Source: Burkholderia sp.
Lineage (GTDB): Bacteria; Pseudomonadota; Gammaproteobacteria; Burkholderiales; Burkholderiaceae
Reading direction: 5' to 3'
Length of the DNA: 64,000 nt
Assembly: GCA_031253835.1 (NCBI GenBank)
Contig: JAIRVP010000040.1
Coordinates: 1-64,000, forward strand
Shown: piece after piece, positions 31,946 to 40,572 of the stretch
How positions within the stretch are numbered: the first letter of the stretch is position 1
How the letters are laid out: each line of letters opens with the position of its first letter
Translations under genes and position numbers: made by a program
Notes under the pieces: generated by a model
What the model was told of the DNA's origin: nothing
The model's database searches: none
The model's input: the letters and a program-made list of their open reading frames with translations, nothing else

Positions 31946-32476
31946 TCAGGCGGCAGCCGGGTGGAAGGTGAGCGCGAGGCCGTTCATGCAGTAGCGCAGG
32001 CCGGTCGGCGGCGGGCCGTCGTCGAACACGTGGCCGAGATGGCCGCCGCAGCGCCGGCAGTGCACTTCGGTGCGGACCATGCCGAACGTCGTGTCGGTGT
32101 GGGGGTCGACCGCGTGGTCGAGCGGCTTCCAGAAGCTCGGCCAGCCCGTATCGCTGTCGAACTTGGCGGTGGACGAGAACAGCGCGAGGCTGCAGCCGGC
32201 ACAGGCGAACGTGCCGGTCCGGTGCTCGTCGTTCAGCGGGCTGCTGTACGGCCGCTCGGTGCCGGCTTCGCGCAGGATCGTGTATTGGGCGGGCGTGAGC
32301 CGGCGATGCCATTCGGCATCGCTGAGCGTGACCTCGAAAGGGGCCGCCTTCGGTGCGTCGGCAGGCGGCGCGGCGAACGCGCGGCCGACCAGCGCACGCC
32401 GTCCGGCGGACGACAGCGCCGCAAGCGCGGCAAGGCCGGTGGCGCCGGCGAACAGCAGATGTCTGCGGGTGGGCAT
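31946..32476 (-). CDS. msrB: peptide methionine-(R)-sulfoxide reductase MsrB, Tat-type signal, 176 aa
   Basis: Zinc CxxC pairs are visible in FACAGCSL and CRRCGGHLGHVFDDG, and the catalytic cysteine in LRYCMNGLALTF. The N-terminus PTRRHLLFAGATGLAALAAL has a twin-arginine pattern and an Ala-rich signal, so it is periplasmic. It is the first gene of a leftward trio (msrB, DipZ-like, msrA). Upstream of its start the chromosome gives way to the integrated island. The start may be off by a base or so. Confidence 0.93.
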   Translation of the reverse strand: MPTRRHLLFAGATGLAALAALSSAGRRALVGRAFAAPPADAPKAAPFEVTLSDAEWHRRLTPAQYTILREAGTERPYSSPLNDEHRTGTFACAGCSLALFSSTAKFDSDTGWPSFWKPLDHAVDPHTDTTFGMVRTEVHCRRCGGHLGHVFDDGPPPTGLRYCMNGLALTFHPAAA

Positions 32477-32579
32477 GATGGGCTCCTGGAAGCAGGTGCT
32501 GAAAACATGCGCCCATCGTAGACAGCGGCCGGTGTCGAAGTCCTCACGGAAAGTTAAATGATTTGTGATTGTTTTTTGG

Positions 32580-32640
32580 GTGATCCTGCTAGGTCCGTTG
32601 AAATCCGTCAAAGCCCCGTCCGTCAAGGAGTTGCGGGAAG
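32580..32640. other. candidate island attachment / integrase arm-site region
   Basis: Between msrB and the integrase there are three close copies of TCCGT(T/C)(G/A)A(A/G): TCCGTTGAA, TCCGTCAAA and TCCGTCAAG. Short direct repeats beside an integrase are typical of arm-type binding sites and attachment regions. The matching right-hand junction is not in the window, so the core site cannot be fixed. Confidence 0.35.
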
Positions 32641-32777
32641 TTGGTGGTCCACCAAGTTCTGCGGAAATCCTCCACGAGCCGCAACTTTTTAGTGTTTTTT
32701 TAGTGTTCGCGATGTGGGGTAGGCTCTGCTTAGAGATGCACGGGCCGACCTGGTTGCGATATCAAAGGAGGGCGATC

Positions 32778-34145
32778 ATGGGTGCTCTGACGGTTAGGCA
32801 AATCGAGGCCGCAAAGGCGATCGGGAAGCTGTATTTCCTCTCTGATGGGCGCGGGCTGTTCCTGCGCATCGGCCCGGATGGCTCGAAAACCTGGCTTGTT
32901 CGCGTCAGCATCAATGGCAAGCAACGGGACAAGCCGCTCGGCAAGGCGTGGGGGCGCACCATGACTGAAGGGCAGTTGTCGCTGGAGGATGCACGCGCAG
33001 CCGCGGCGACGATTCGTTCACAAGCGCGCGACGGTGTGGACTATCTCGATGCGAAGAAGCGTGAACGCCAGGCCAAGGTTGAAAAGGCGGCGACAGCGGA
33101 ACTCACGTTCGGCGATTTGTTCGATGCGTGGTTCGCGACCGTCAACAAGAAGCGCGGCAAGAAAGGACGCAAGGATGGCGGTAGGATGCTTCGAGGTGCG
33201 ATGGAAAAACATGTGCTGCCGGCCCTCCGTACACACAGGATTACAGGCGTGTTTGCCTCGAACGTTCTGCCGCTGCTTACCGCGATTTCCGACGCGGGAT
33301 ACAACCGGCGCGCAGTCGAGGTGTTGGGGGCCGTCCAGCAAATGATTCGATGGGGCGAGCGCAACCAGCCGTGGAAACGCTTGCTGATCGATTGTGATGT
33401 GCTCGCGCTCGCAAAAGAGGATGTCGTTGCAGGTGATTACGACCCGGTACGTGACAACGAACGCCATCGCACGCTGTCGGACGACGAAATTTGCGCGCTG
33501 GGTGAACTTATGCCGGCTGCACGGCTTCCGCGTTCCATTGAGTCAGCGGTATGGGTGATGCTTGCTTGCGGAACGCGTGTCGGTGAAACACTTGTGACTC
33601 GATGGGCTGATCTTGATTTCAAGGCGCGGACGTGGACGATTCCAAAGGAACGCACGAAGTCGAGCACGGCGATTACGATTCATCTCTCCGATTTCGTCCT
33701 TGCACAGTTTGCCGCACAGCAGATTGTGCGCGCTGGATTGCCTGAGGACGACGTGCGTCGCGAATACGTATTTCCGTCGCAACAGGGTAAGATTCCGCAC
33801 GTCACTATCCATACAACGTGCAAGGCAATCCGTGACCGGCAACGCGGGAAGGGTGCATCGACCGAAGGTCGCACGACAGCAACGGATACGCTTATTGTCT
33901 CGGGTGGTCAATGGAAATGCCATGACCTGCGTCGTACCTGCGGAACGATGATGCAGTCGCTTGGTATTGCTGAGAGCATCGTGCATCGATGTCTGAACCA
34001 CGCGCGTAACGATCCGCTTGATCGAATCTATCTGCAGTTCAACTACGACGAGCAGATGCGCGACGCCTGGCGGCTATGGGGCGACCGCCTGGCCGGATTG
34101 CTCGGCGAGGATACGGGAAACGTGCGCTTCCTGTTCAAGTCGTGA
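32778..34145 (+). CDS. phage/island integrase, P4-type tyrosine recombinase, 455 aa
   Basis: The N-terminal arm-binding domain of DUF4102 type is FLSDGRGLFLRIGPDGSKTWLVR. The catalytic domain has the first Arg in LACGTRVGETLVTRW, HDLRRTCGTMM (HxxR), CLNHA and a C-terminal Tyr in DRIYLQ. The start at 32778 has AAAGGAGG upstream; longer frames into the att region are unlikely. It marks the left end of the accessory island, which runs rightward from here. Confidence 0.93.
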   Translation: MGALTVRQIEAAKAIGKLYFLSDGRGLFLRIGPDGSKTWLVRVSINGKQRDKPLGKAWGRTMTEGQLSLEDARAAAATIRSQARDGVDYLDAKKRERQAKVEKAATAELTFGDLFDAWFATVNKKRGKKGRKDGGRMLRGAMEKHVLPALRTHRITGVFASNVLPLLTAISDAGYNRRAVEVLGAVQQMIRWGERNQPWKRLLIDCDVLALAKEDVVAGDYDPVRDNERHRTLSDDEICALGELMPAARLPRSIESAVWVMLACGTRVGETLVTRWADLDFKARTWTIPKERTKSSTAITIHLSDFVLAQFAAQQIVRAGLPEDDVRREYVFPSQQGKIPHVTIHTTCKAIRDRQRGKGASTEGRTTATDTLIVSGGQWKCHDLRRTCGTMMQSLGIAESIVHRCLNHARNDPLDRIYLQFNYDEQMRDAWRLWGDRLAGLLGEDTGNVRFLFKS

Positions 34146-34415
34146 TCCGTCGCAGCAAACGATCAGGTGCTGTTATGTTGCCGGTGACTGTCCTACCATC
34201 CAACGGTTGCACACCGGACATCGACAAGTGCATAACCGGAATGCGTTTGTACGGTAAATCGCTTACTGATATCGCAGTGTGCCTGACGGGCGGGTGACTC
34301 GGCAAGACAGGTATGAGTCGCATCCACCTCATCTTCACGGATTCGTAAGGAAGCGGTAACTTGGGTCGCTCAATGCGGTAGAGCGGATATCCGATACATC
34401 GAACGAGGTCGACTC

Positions 34416-34694
34416 ATGAACAAGCAGGAACTCATTGATGCTGTCGCAGCCGATACCGGTCTTAGCAAAACTGCCGCCGGCGAGGCAATTCAGGCCGTAA
34501 TGGATGTGATTGCGCGTGCCGTCAGCGAAGGGGACAGCGTGCAACTCGTAGGATTTGGCTCGTTCTCGCAAGGGCAGCGTGCCGCTCGGACCGGTAGAAA
34601 TCCGACGACGGGCGCAGAGATAGTAATCGCAGCTGCGAAGACGGTGAAGTTCAGTGCCGGCAAGGCGTTCAAAGATGCAGTGAACGCACCTTGA
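34416..34694 (+). CDS. HU-family DNA-binding protein, 92 aa
   Basis: Histone-like dimer subunit. [20 protein letters not shown] and [19 protein letters not shown] (the DNA-binding arm) are diagnostic. Full length. It lies just inside the island after the integrase, where HU/IHF proteins often assist recombination or silence foreign genes. Confidence 0.95.
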   Translation: MNKQELIDAVAADTGLSKTAAGEAIQAVMDVIARAVSEGDSVQLVGFGSFSQGQRAARTGRNPTTGAEIVIAAAKTVKFSAGKAFKDAVNAP

Positions 34695-35081
34695 GTTGTA
34701 GCCGCGTCGGCGAGCCAGACGGGCAGAGCGGCACTCAATCGCGAGAGCTGAAGGGGAACATAGTAAGGGCTATGTTACCCTTCATTTCGGGACATTCTGG
34801 CCTATCGCCGAAACACACGTCGCTCACACAAAAATTGTGTTGATCGCCGGCCAGTCGCCTGGCAAGGAAAGATGCCAACTCGAGATAGCCGCCATCGCAG
34901 CCGAGCGCCGCCTGAATTGACAATTTCGTTGGCAATCTGTCCAAAGTAATGCTGTCACTTCGGCTCCTTTCGAATTAAATTTGTCACTTCGCGTACTGGA
35001 TTTCGGGGGCCTGTTTGTAAGAGCCTGATTCCATAGTCGTATCCCGGCATACGTCGCAACTGGCTGATAGGGGAGAAGCCC
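34695..35081. repeat. gene-free interval with TGTCACTTCG iterons
   Basis: No gene is visible. From 34946 to 35000 the sequence has CTGTCACTTCGG (34952) and TTGTCACTTCGCG (34981). The same ~55-base block, in diverged form, recurs at 56455-56509, and TGTCACTTCGC recurs inverted near 51130. Such repeated motifs resemble transposase-binding sites at the ends of Tn7-like or Tn5053-like transposons; no transposase is present. Confidence 0.45.
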
Positions 35082-37718
35082 GTGACGATCCTCCAAGAAA
35101 TCCATGCGTGGTCCAAGGCTCTCGCCGTCTGGCAACAAGACGCCATCGCCAGGCTCTATGCCGACCGGACGCTTGGCGCGGCCGACCTAGACGACCTCTA
35201 CGCGTTGGCCAAGGCCGAGGTGGGCATCCCGGATCCGGATGGGCGCGTGGCCAAAAAGCTCCACGATGCCCAAGTGGCGCCGCCGCCGAATCCGACGCGC
35301 GTCGTTCTGCTGACAGCCATCAAAATGTTGGCTAACGTCAATGCGTTGGCCAACGGTGCGTGCCTGCCCGTTGCCCAAGCTGGCATCACGGGCATCTACG
35401 GTGAGAATGGCGTCGGGAAGTCTGGATACTCCCGGGTACTCAAGAAGGCATGCCGGGCGCGCGACAGGCGCGAACCCATCCTGCCCAACGCGAACCTGGA
35501 GCCGGGGAAGAGCGGACCGGCCCAGGCCACGTTCGAGACGGAGATCGACGGCGTCGCGAGCGATCTGCCCTGGAAAGACGGCGCTGAGCCGCCCGAGCCC
35601 ATGTCGGACATCGCCATCTTCGACTCGCACTGCGCTCGCGCCTACATCGACAACCAAGGTGACTTCGCCTACGCTCCGTATGGGTTGGACATCCTGGAAG
35701 GATTGGTCGGCGCGTGCAACAAGCTAAAGGCTCGGGCCACGGCGGATAAGGCTGCGAATGCCCCGAGCAATGCCGCCTATGCTGGCCTCGCCGGGGAGCA
35801 AACCGAAGTCGCCAGAAAGTTGCTCGGCATCCCTGCCAAGACGAAGGCAGAGGACATTGAGATACTGGCCACGCTCAGGGAAGGCGAACAGGAGCGGCTT
35901 GCCTTGCTGAACAAGACCTTGGCCGAAGCCGATCCGAAGCAAAAGGCCTTGGCCCTGCGGCAGAAGGCCAGCCGCCTCACCTCGCTGAAGGAGCGTGTCG
36001 GCGCGGCGATCGGCATCGTGAACGACGAGAAGGTCGGTTCGCTTCAGGCGTTGATTGGCAAGTCGAATGTGGCCAAGGCAGCGGCAGAGCTCGCGGCCAC
36101 CGAGTTCAAGGCGACGCCTGGCCAACTGGTAGGCACGGGCGGAGAGGAATGGAAGGCTCTCTTTGAGGCGGCCCGAACGTTTGCCGAGCTCAGCCACGCG
36201 GGCCACGATTTCGCGGAACTTCCCCCGGAGGCAGTCTGTCCCCTCTGCCAGAACGCCCTCGGGCGGGAGGGAGCGGTGCGACTGCATCGATTCGATGCCT
36301 TCATCAAAGCCACTGCCGAGAAGGCGGCGAAGGATGCGCGTGAGGCCGCTGCCATCCCCTTCAGAGTGATTCAGCAGGCGAGCGTGGACTTGATGTTTCA
36401 CGACGCGTTGGTCGAGGAGGTGACCGAGATCGGGCCGGAAGTCGCCGCGGCCTGTACGGCCCTCCAGGAATCCCTCAAGGCGCGCCAATCGGGCATTCTC
36501 CAAGCTGCCGCTGGAAAACTGGACTGGGATGAACTCCGCAAACTCTCCGACGATCCGCAACCCGCCTTGGCCGACCTCATCAACCGCCTGCTGGAACAGT
36601 CCAAGGCGCTTGATGCCACCGCTGACGAGAAACTCAAGGCTGCCATGGTCGCGGAGCGGGCGGAACTCGATGCTCGCCGCAGGCTGGCTGAAGTCAAGGC
36701 TGCGGTGCTTGAGGCGATGACCAAACACGAACTCTGCCATAGGCTACAGGCCTGCATCGATGGCATGGAAACGCGGGGTATTTCCAGGAAGTCCACGGAG
36801 CTCTCTCGCACGACGGCCAGCCAGGAACTGGCCGATGCCCTCAACACTGAACTCAAGCTCCTTAAGGTAAATCACCTCCGTGTCGTGATGAAGCCCGAGT
36901 CGCCAGGCGGTAAAACCCAGTTCAAGCTCACCCTGCAGTTGCCGGGCGGCGGGACGCCGGCGGCCATCCTCAGCGAAGGCGAGCAGCGGGCCATAGCGAT
37001 TGCATCGTTTATGGCGGAGATTCGACTTGGCAAGGGGCGCGGCGGCATCGTCCTCGATGACCCCGTCTCGTCCTTGGACCATCGGCGCCGCTGGGAGGTC
37101 GCTGAGCGCTTAGCGAGAGAGTCGCTGACGCGGCAGGTGATCGTCTTCACCCACGACATCTACTTTCTTCTCATCCTGGAGCAGAAGGCAGAGGAGGTCG
37201 GTGCAACGCTGACCAAGAACTACATTCGGAGGACGGCAGATGGCTATGGTGTCCATTCCGAGGATTTGCCCTTCGACGTGCTGGGCACGAAGGACCGCCT
37301 GGGTCGCCTAAGGCAGCTTCTGGTCGGTGTGCGCAAGGCGGCGAAGGAAGGTGACGAAGACTTGCAGCGCCAGCTGACGGCTAAGTGCTATGGCCAGCTC
37401 CGACTCGCATGGGAGCGCTGCATCGAGGAGGTGCTGCTCAACGGGGCCGTACAGCGCTTCGGCGAGGGTGTGTCGACCCAACGCCTCAAAGGGGTGACGA
37501 TCACGGACGATGACTATCACGAGATCGACGCCGGCATGACAAAGTCTTCGAAGTTCGAGCACGACTCCGCAGCCGCTGTTGGCAGGCTTCCTATACCGGA
37601 CCCCGACGAACTCAGCGACGACATCGAGCGCTTGGCCAAGTGGCGCGAGACGCTCAATAAACGAGTGGACAGCATTGCGAAAGGCACGGCCAGTAGGTCA
37701 GCCCTGTTTACTGCCTGA
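35082..37718 (+). CDS. large ABC/SMC-type ATPase with CPLC hook, RloC/PrrC-like candidate, 878 aa
   Basis: A split ATPase: Walker A GENGVGKSG (107-115), the signature LSEGEQRAIAIA, Walker B GIVLDDPVSSLD (Asp 659-660) and the H-loop in VIVFTHDIYF. Between them lies a long helical region with CPLC at ~386-389, like a zinc hook. The C-terminal ~110 residues carry R774-x3-E778 and later His 813 and His 827, similar to the R-x3-E...H arrangement of PrrC/RloC anticodon nucleases. I infer an RloC-like defence nuclease. A generic AAA/RecF-like ATPase of unknown role is the alternative. No type I restriction genes are adjacent. Confidence 0.7.
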   Translation: MTILQEIHAWSKALAVWQQDAIARLYADRTLGAADLDDLYALAKAEVGIPDPDGRVAKKLHDAQVAPPPNPTRVVLLTAIKMLANVNALANGACLPVAQAGITGIYGENGVGKSGYSRVLKKACRARDRREPILPNANLEPGKSGPAQATFETEIDGVASDLPWKDGAEPPEPMSDIAIFDSHCARAYIDNQGDFAYAPYGLDILEGLVGACNKLKARATADKAANAPSNAAYAGLAGEQTEVARKLLGIPAKTKAEDIEILATLREGEQERLALLNKTLAEADPKQKALALRQKASRLTSLKERVGAAIGIVNDEKVGSLQALIGKSNVAKAAAELAATEFKATPGQLVGTGGEEWKALFEAARTFAELSHAGHDFAELPPEAVCPLCQNALGREGAVRLHRFDAFIKATAEKAAKDAREAAAIPFRVIQQASVDLMFHDALVEEVTEIGPEVAAACTALQESLKARQSGILQAAAGKLDWDELRKLSDDPQPALADLINRLLEQSKALDATADEKLKAAMVAERAELDARRRLAEVKAAVLEAMTKHELCHRLQACIDGMETRGISRKSTELSRTTASQELADALNTELKLLKVNHLRVVMKPESPGGKTQFKLTLQLPGGGTPAAILSEGEQRAIAIASFMAEIRLGKGRGGIVLDDPVSSLDHRRRWEVAERLARESLTRQVIVFTHDIYFLLILEQKAEEVGATLTKNYIRRTADGYGVHSEDLPFDVLGTKDRLGRLRQLLVGVRKAAKEGDEDLQRQLTAKCYGQLRLAWERCIEEVLLNGAVQRFGEGVSTQRLKGVTITDDDYHEIDAGMTKSSKFEHDSAAAVGRLPIPDPDELSDDIERLAKWRETLNKRVDSIAKGTASRSALFTA

Positions 37719-37870
37719 TTTGCCATTTCAATCAGCCATCGGATGCGCGTCCGTCGTGAACGCCTAGACTCGCGCGACGTCAGGCGGGAGCAGTCGACCG
37801 TGTCTGCAGTCGGCGTGCTGTCGGCGGGCGAACATGCCCGCGAGCAAAACCCACTGCGAGCCGGCCGGCG

Positions 37871-37966
37871 TCAGTCGGGGTTGATCGACGCGGGACCGTC
37901 GGCGCACCGTTCCAGATCCGGCGAGATCCACGCCGCATCGTCGCTGGTGGCGACGTACAGCTGACG
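37871..37966 (-). pseudogene. C-terminal scrap related to the island HNH protein
   Basis: The leftward reading LYVATSDDAAWISPDLERC, then ADGPASIN and a stop, closely parallels the C-terminal end of the HNH protein at 47694-48455 (MFVATNDEASWIARHGERA, then GCLAPISID). No upstream reading frame survives, since a stop lies just before it. It is best explained as the tail of a lost paralogue. Judged by eye only. Confidence 0.4.
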
Positions 37967-38063
37967 GGCGACTCGTACTAGGTGATGCGTCACCACAGCT
38001 CGGCTCCGGCCGAGTTTTTTCATGGGCGGCGCCTGCAGATTCGTAGAGGGAGGTAAAAGCGCT

Positions 38064-38091
38064 ACATCTGATAACTCGGCTTATCAGATGT
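38064..38091. other. dif-like recombination core site S1 (perfect 11-6-11 palindrome)
   Basis: Left arm ACATCTGATAA, spacer CTCGGC, right arm TTATCAGATGT: perfectly symmetrical, with the 11-6-11 layout of XerCD dif sites. It lies ~190 bases before a gene block that ends in a PIN gene and a large tyrosine recombinase. Two further sites with inner GATAA, 6 bases and TTATC are at 50915 and 62512. A repressor operator is the alternative reading. Confidence 0.5.
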
Positions 38092-38279
38092 GCCACTTTT
38101 CCTCGTCAGATTGGGCGTTCTCGGCGACACTTTCGTCTGACCCTTGACCGGCGGGGCCGGGCAGGGCCATCCCGCCTATTCGGCCAGCGCCGCAGCAGAT
38201 CGACCGGAAACCGCAGACGTAGTGCGCGATACGGCTTCTGTTTCGCGTACTACGCAGGGGCCAGTCCCAGGAGCCCAAC

Positions 38280-39053
38280 ATGAACACGCCTGAGCTGACG
38301 CTCACTGACCCTGAAGGGGTGCGCCTCGCATTGCTGAGCGATGACGAGGACATCCGTGCTCAATTCGCCACGCATCTCGGCGCGGAGCTCGATCGCCTGG
38401 TCGGCGTGCTGGCGCATTGTTTCGAGTGGATGGCGCCGATTACCGAGGCCGCCGATCATGTCGGCACGCAACAGACCGCGCTTGCCGCCGGGTTTGGGCT
38501 CGGGACACTGGACGACCTGTTGGTGGCCACCAAGCTGTTGCTGGCCGGCAAGCTGGCGGCCGCTGGCAACGTGATGCGGCAGGTCATCGAGGGGATCGCA
38601 ATGTCGATCCTGTGTGCGGCCGACGGCGAGCTGATTCTCGAGTACAGAAAGAAGTCGGGTGCGGTGCGCGGCTGTTACTGGGAGCGGGCATGGCGCAGCG
38701 ACCCGTCCGTGCAGGCGCACCACGCCCTGAAGCAACTCGACTGGAACGCCGCGCAGCTCGGCGTGTTGCCGCAAGCGGTCGAGGTTCTGGCGCGATCGAA
38801 GAAGCACTACAACCAGTTCAGTCACTGCGGCTGGGCGACGATCGCCAGCCGGGCCGTTCGCAACACGCCCGGGCTCGTCTATCTGGGCGGCCATTTCGAC
38901 GAGGGGAAGCTAGATGTCTACCGCGACGAGATGCAGCAGCGCATCGGCTTGTGTCGCGTGCTGCCGCGCGTCCTCGACCACCATGTGTTGAGCATGATGG
39001 CGCCTGCTGCTGGCGAGGAAATCGCGGCAGCGAACCCGCCGAACCCGGCGTGA
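38280..39053 (+). CDS. hypothetical helical protein, 257 aa
   Basis: Mostly alpha-helical. The central part LLVATKLLLAGKLAAAGNVMRQVIEGIAM resembles the 'small residue...R...E' helix of DUF5677-like/HEPN-related proteins, and a His-rich stretch (SKKHYNQFSHCG) follows. The start has AGGAG 7 bases upstream. It opens the block leading to the PIN and recombinase genes. The similar gene at 49885-50553 has the same central pattern. Function unknown; RNA-targeting HEPN relation is only a suggestion. Confidence 0.65.
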   Translation: MNTPELTLTDPEGVRLALLSDDEDIRAQFATHLGAELDRLVGVLAHCFEWMAPITEAADHVGTQQTALAAGFGLGTLDDLLVATKLLLAGKLAAAGNVMRQVIEGIAMSILCAADGELILEYRKKSGAVRGCYWERAWRSDPSVQAHHALKQLDWNAAQLGVLPQAVEVLARSKKHYNQFSHCGWATIASRAVRNTPGLVYLGGHFDEGKLDVYRDEMQQRIGLCRVLPRVLDHHVLSMMAPAAGEEIAAANPPNPA

Positions 39054-39075
39054 TGGCCCTTTCGAGAACAGCACC

Positions 39076-39351
39076 ATGCCCCTCACGACCACCGACGAGC
39101 GCGCAACGCCCGCGCGTATCCCGGCCGCGTTCCGGTCGACCACGCCCGAGCAGCTGCGGCGCCATGTGCAGGACACGGGTGATTGCCTGCCGACTGAGCA
39201 GCGGCAGCTGTTGCTCGACGCCGCGGCCGAGCTCGAGGGCAGCGAGCACGCGTACGCCGAGCTCGTCGACCAGAAGCAGGCGCTGCAGCGCGCGCTCGCG
39301 CAGAGCCAATCCAACCTGCGCGCGGCGCTTGCGATCCGCGCGCCGCGCTAA
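39076..39351 (+). CDS. small coiled-coil protein upstream of PIN gene, 91 aa
   Basis: The N-terminal ~35 residues are basic and disordered. The second half is a long amphipathic helix with heptad character (QRQLLLDAAAELEGSEHAY, ELVDQKQALQRALAQSQSNL). It lies 22 bases after one gene and 18 before the PIN gene, so it is part of an operon. Position and size would fit an antitoxin-like partner of the PIN protein, but there is no recognisable DNA-binding motif. Confidence 0.6.
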   Translation: MPLTTTDERATPARIPAAFRSTTPEQLRRHVQDTGDCLPTEQRQLLLDAAAELEGSEHAYAELVDQKQALQRALAQSQSNLRAALAIRAPR

Positions 39352-39369
39352 CACCGCCAGGAAACCGCC

Positions 39370-40539
39370 ATGGACCCACGGATCCACGAGCTGATAGCAG
39401 CCAAGCAGATCGGCGCGATTGCGCTCGACACCTCGGTGTTCGACGCGCAGCAGCGCAACCTCGAGGGCGGCTTGCTGCGGCGCGTCGAGCAGTTCCATCG
39501 CAGCGACCGTGTCCGGGTGTTGATGCCGGACGTGGTGAAGCGCGAGGTGTTGACCCATCTGGCGCGCGATGCCGAAAACGCACGGTCGGCACTGGCGCGC
39601 GCGGTGCGCTTGGTGACCAATGCGCGGCTGCTTTCCACCGACGCGGCTAAACAGTGTCAGGTCGTTCAGCGCCAGATCGCGGAACCGGCGAGCGCTGCAG
39701 AGACGCGACTGTCCGGCTGGTTGGCGCGCACGCGTGCGGAGGTGCTCGACGTCGCCGCACGGGTCGACATGCGCGCTTTGTTTGATCGGTACTTTACGGC
39801 GCAGGCCCCATTCGCTGAGTCGAGCAAGAAGAAGCATGAGTTCCCTGATGCGGCCGCGCTGCTGGCGCTCGAGCACTGGGCCGACGAGCACGAAACTGCC
39901 GTGCTGGTGGTGTCGACCGATTCCGACTGGCAGCGATTCTGCGCGGCGCATCCGCGGTTGATTTGGACGCCCAATCTGAGCGGCGCCCTGGGTGCGTTTC
40001 AGGACGAAAGTGCGCAGTTTGCCGCGCGGCGGCTCGCCGAATCGATCGACGATGGCACGGCGGGTGACCTCGTCGACACCATGTTTGAGGAAGGACAGAA
40101 GTTCCTGAACCAGGTCGGCTTGTCTGTGGATGCTCGTTCGGCATTTGGCTTCACATGGAGCTATCACGCGCAGCTTGACGGGATGAGCTGGCCCGCGCTG
40201 AAACGAGCACTCACGGAATTCGAGGCAGTTGATCACGGCGACGGCACGGTGGTGGTGCGAATCAAGGGCAAGGTTCTGGCGAGGATCTTGGTGACATTCC
40301 TGTTTTCGGCGGGAACAGGTACCGGCGACGCCTCCCTCCCGATCGGCAGCAAAACGATGGAGTTGCTCGAAGAGATACCATGCGAATTCCTGGTCACGCT
40401 CGACGCAGACACGTCGAATCGGGTTGTCTTCCGCGATATTGAATTTCTGCCGACCACGCATTCGATTGTCCTCGGCGAGATCGAACCGGACTGGAAGGAG
40501 CCAGGCGAACTGAAGGGATGGCACGATGCGTTTTCTTGA
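39370..40539 (+). CDS. PIN-domain protein (DUF4935-like), 389 aa
   Basis: Putative metal-dependent RNase. The N-terminal PIN acidic residues appear as IGAIALDTSVFD (Asp ~20), VKREVL (Glu), KHEFPDAAALLALE and VLVVSTDSDWQRF. The domain covers ~1-205; the remaining ~185 residues are a beta-rich C-terminal domain of unknown role. It lies 33 bases before a large tyrosine recombinase, and a truncated homologue sits at 43755. As a toxin-like nuclease it may serve defence or maintenance of the mobile cassette. Confidence 0.8.
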   Translation: MDPRIHELIAAKQIGAIALDTSVFDAQQRNLEGGLLRRVEQFHRSDRVRVLMPDVVKREVLTHLARDAENARSALARAVRLVTNARLLSTDAAKQCQVVQRQIAEPASAAETRLSGWLARTRAEVLDVAARVDMRALFDRYFTAQAPFAESSKKKHEFPDAAALLALEHWADEHETAVLVVSTDSDWQRFCAAHPRLIWTPNLSGALGAFQDESAQFAARRLAESIDDGTAGDLVDTMFEEGQKFLNQVGLSVDARSAFGFTWSYHAQLDGMSWPALKRALTEFEAVDHGDGTVVVRIKGKVLARILVTFLFSAGTGTGDASLPIGSKTMELLEEIPCEFLVTLDADTSNRVVFRDIEFLPTTHSIVLGEIEPDWKEPGELKGWHDAFS

Positions 40540-40572
40540 TGGCGGCGCGATTCGAGAGGTGAGGGTCCTACC

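Noticed and set aside
38064..38091. S1 palindrome read as a rho-independent terminator
   Set aside because: The stem is A/T-rich with a 6-base loop and no adjacent T tract; the recurrence at 50915 and 62512 fits a protein-binding site better.
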